This document shows, in pieces, positions 5,280-5,629 of a stretch of 5,629 bases of DNA. Source of the DNA: Gammaproteobacteria bacterium (GTDB lineage: Bacteria > Pseudomonadota > Gammaproteobacteria > Chromatiales > Chromatiaceae); NCBI GenBank assembly GCA_020630035.1, contig JAHDCB010000110.1, positions 1-5,629 of the forward strand. Direction: 5' to 3'. The number at the start of each line of letters is the position of its first letter. Within the stretch, counting starts at the first letter, position 1. Position numbers and translations under genes: made by a program. The notes below the pieces were generated by a model. It was given only the letters and a program-made list of their open reading frames with translations, was not told where the DNA came from and did no database searches.

Positions 5280-5629
5280 CCGCTTTGACGACTACGCTAT
5301 TATCAATCGATACTATCGGCGTCGCTCAGAAAAATTACCTCGACCCCTTAAAGTAAGGGCGTTTGAAATACAAATATACGCCTGTGTTCAGATTGGTGTA
5401 GGCGCTTTGGGTAACCACTTTTGTTATGCACGGGTGGAACAATGAACCATGCATATTGAAAGGTGTCGGATAGGTGGGCAAAAAAGGTAGATGACTCTTT
5501 TGCAAAATTACCTATAGGAATACGTTTTTTGAATTGTATCTTAAAATAGTAGATTGATAAAAGGTGATTGATTCCAATGTTGCGCGTGTGACGGGAGATG
5601 CTGCTTACATGTAATAGTATTGCAATAAA
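5211..5629. other. AT-rich region without a supported gene
   Basis: About 420 bases, clearly more AT-rich than the coding DNA to its left, especially past 5480. It probably contains the promoter for the leftward carrier gene, although I could not find a well-spaced -35/-10 pair. TGTAAT on the minus strand near 5247-5242 and GATAAT at 5304-5299 are isolated -10-like matches. Other structure: CGATA-C-TATCG (5308-5318), CCCTTA-AAG-TAAGGG (5345-5359), and the 10-mer AAAATTACCT at 5331-5340 and again at 5504-5513. No tRNA-like cloverleaf is seen. One minus-strand frame is stop-free from the right edge to a TAA at 5350-5348 and is listed separately. Confidence 0.5.
5348..5629 (-). other. stop-free frame running in from the right edge (doubtful partial gene end)
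   Basis: On the minus strand, the frame beginning at 5629 reads 93 codons without a stop until TAA at 5350-5348. This is longer than expected by chance in AT-rich DNA, and it could be the 3' end of a gene starting outside the window. Against this, the translation (for example FIVPPVHNKSGYPKRLHQSE, then a short tail) resembles no family I know. Third codon positions show no G/C preference like that of the neighbouring genes, and it contains no ATG. I lean towards chance. Confidence 0.15.

Noticed and set aside
5345..5359. CCCTTA-AAG-TAAGGG hairpin as a terminator
   Set aside because: On the minus strand the nearest T-run begins about 12 bases past the stem, and on the plus strand none follows; the stem is only 6 bp.
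5331..5513. AAAATTACCT repeated 173 bases apart
   Set aside because: A 10-mer shared by two places in AT-rich DNA, with no phasing or additional copies; likely chance.

Overview
The window looks like ordinary chromosomal DNA from a proteobacterium, most likely a gammaproteobacterium. This is inferred from protein style (MaoC/NodN-type dehydratase, crotonase, nitronate monooxygenase-type flavoprotein, EamA carriers), Shine-Dalgarno sites such as GAGGAG, and roughly balanced base composition. I cannot name a genus. I see no rRNA, tRNA, CRISPR array, insertion sequence or phage gene. All six genes I can support lie on the minus strand, so transcription runs from right to left.

Right part (about 3121-5629). 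An AT-rich stretch of about 420 bases with no convincing gene (5211-5629) comes first. It leads into two tandem ten-helix EamA/DMT-type membrane carriers (5210-4296 and 4092-3121) separated by about 200 bases. They belong to visibly different branches of the family. The upstream one has a tandem 10-bp repeat with core TGGTAC in its leader. The downstream one has no ATG before its first membrane helix, so its start is unresolved. Their substrates cannot be read from sequence.

Middle (2760-3120). A gene-free stretch of about 360 bases separates the carriers from a second gene group. It holds a duplicated GTCTGTCGG(G)TCA element, a 7-bp-stem hairpin and several short palindromes, and is the likely control region of the left-hand group.

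Left part (1-2759). In transcription order: an FMN-dependent nitronate monooxygenase/2-nitropropane dioxygenase-like oxidoreductase, a Nudix hydrolase of the ADP-ribose pyrophosphatase type, a crotonase whose active site looks like a delta3,delta2-enoyl-CoA isomerase rather than a hydratase, and a MaoC-type (R)-enoyl-CoA hydratase cut by the left window edge. The last two overlap by 8 bp across a run of eight A and are probably translationally coupled. Together an isomerase and an (R)-hydratase could convert 3-enoyl-CoA to (R)-3-hydroxyacyl-CoA. The roles of the flavoprotein and the Nudix enzyme in the group are inferred from position only.

I found no clearly novel system. The points most worth checking are the crotonase/MaoC coupling and active-site pattern, the repeated elements upstream of two of the genes, the missing start codon of one carrier, and a 93-codon stop-free frame running off the right edge.
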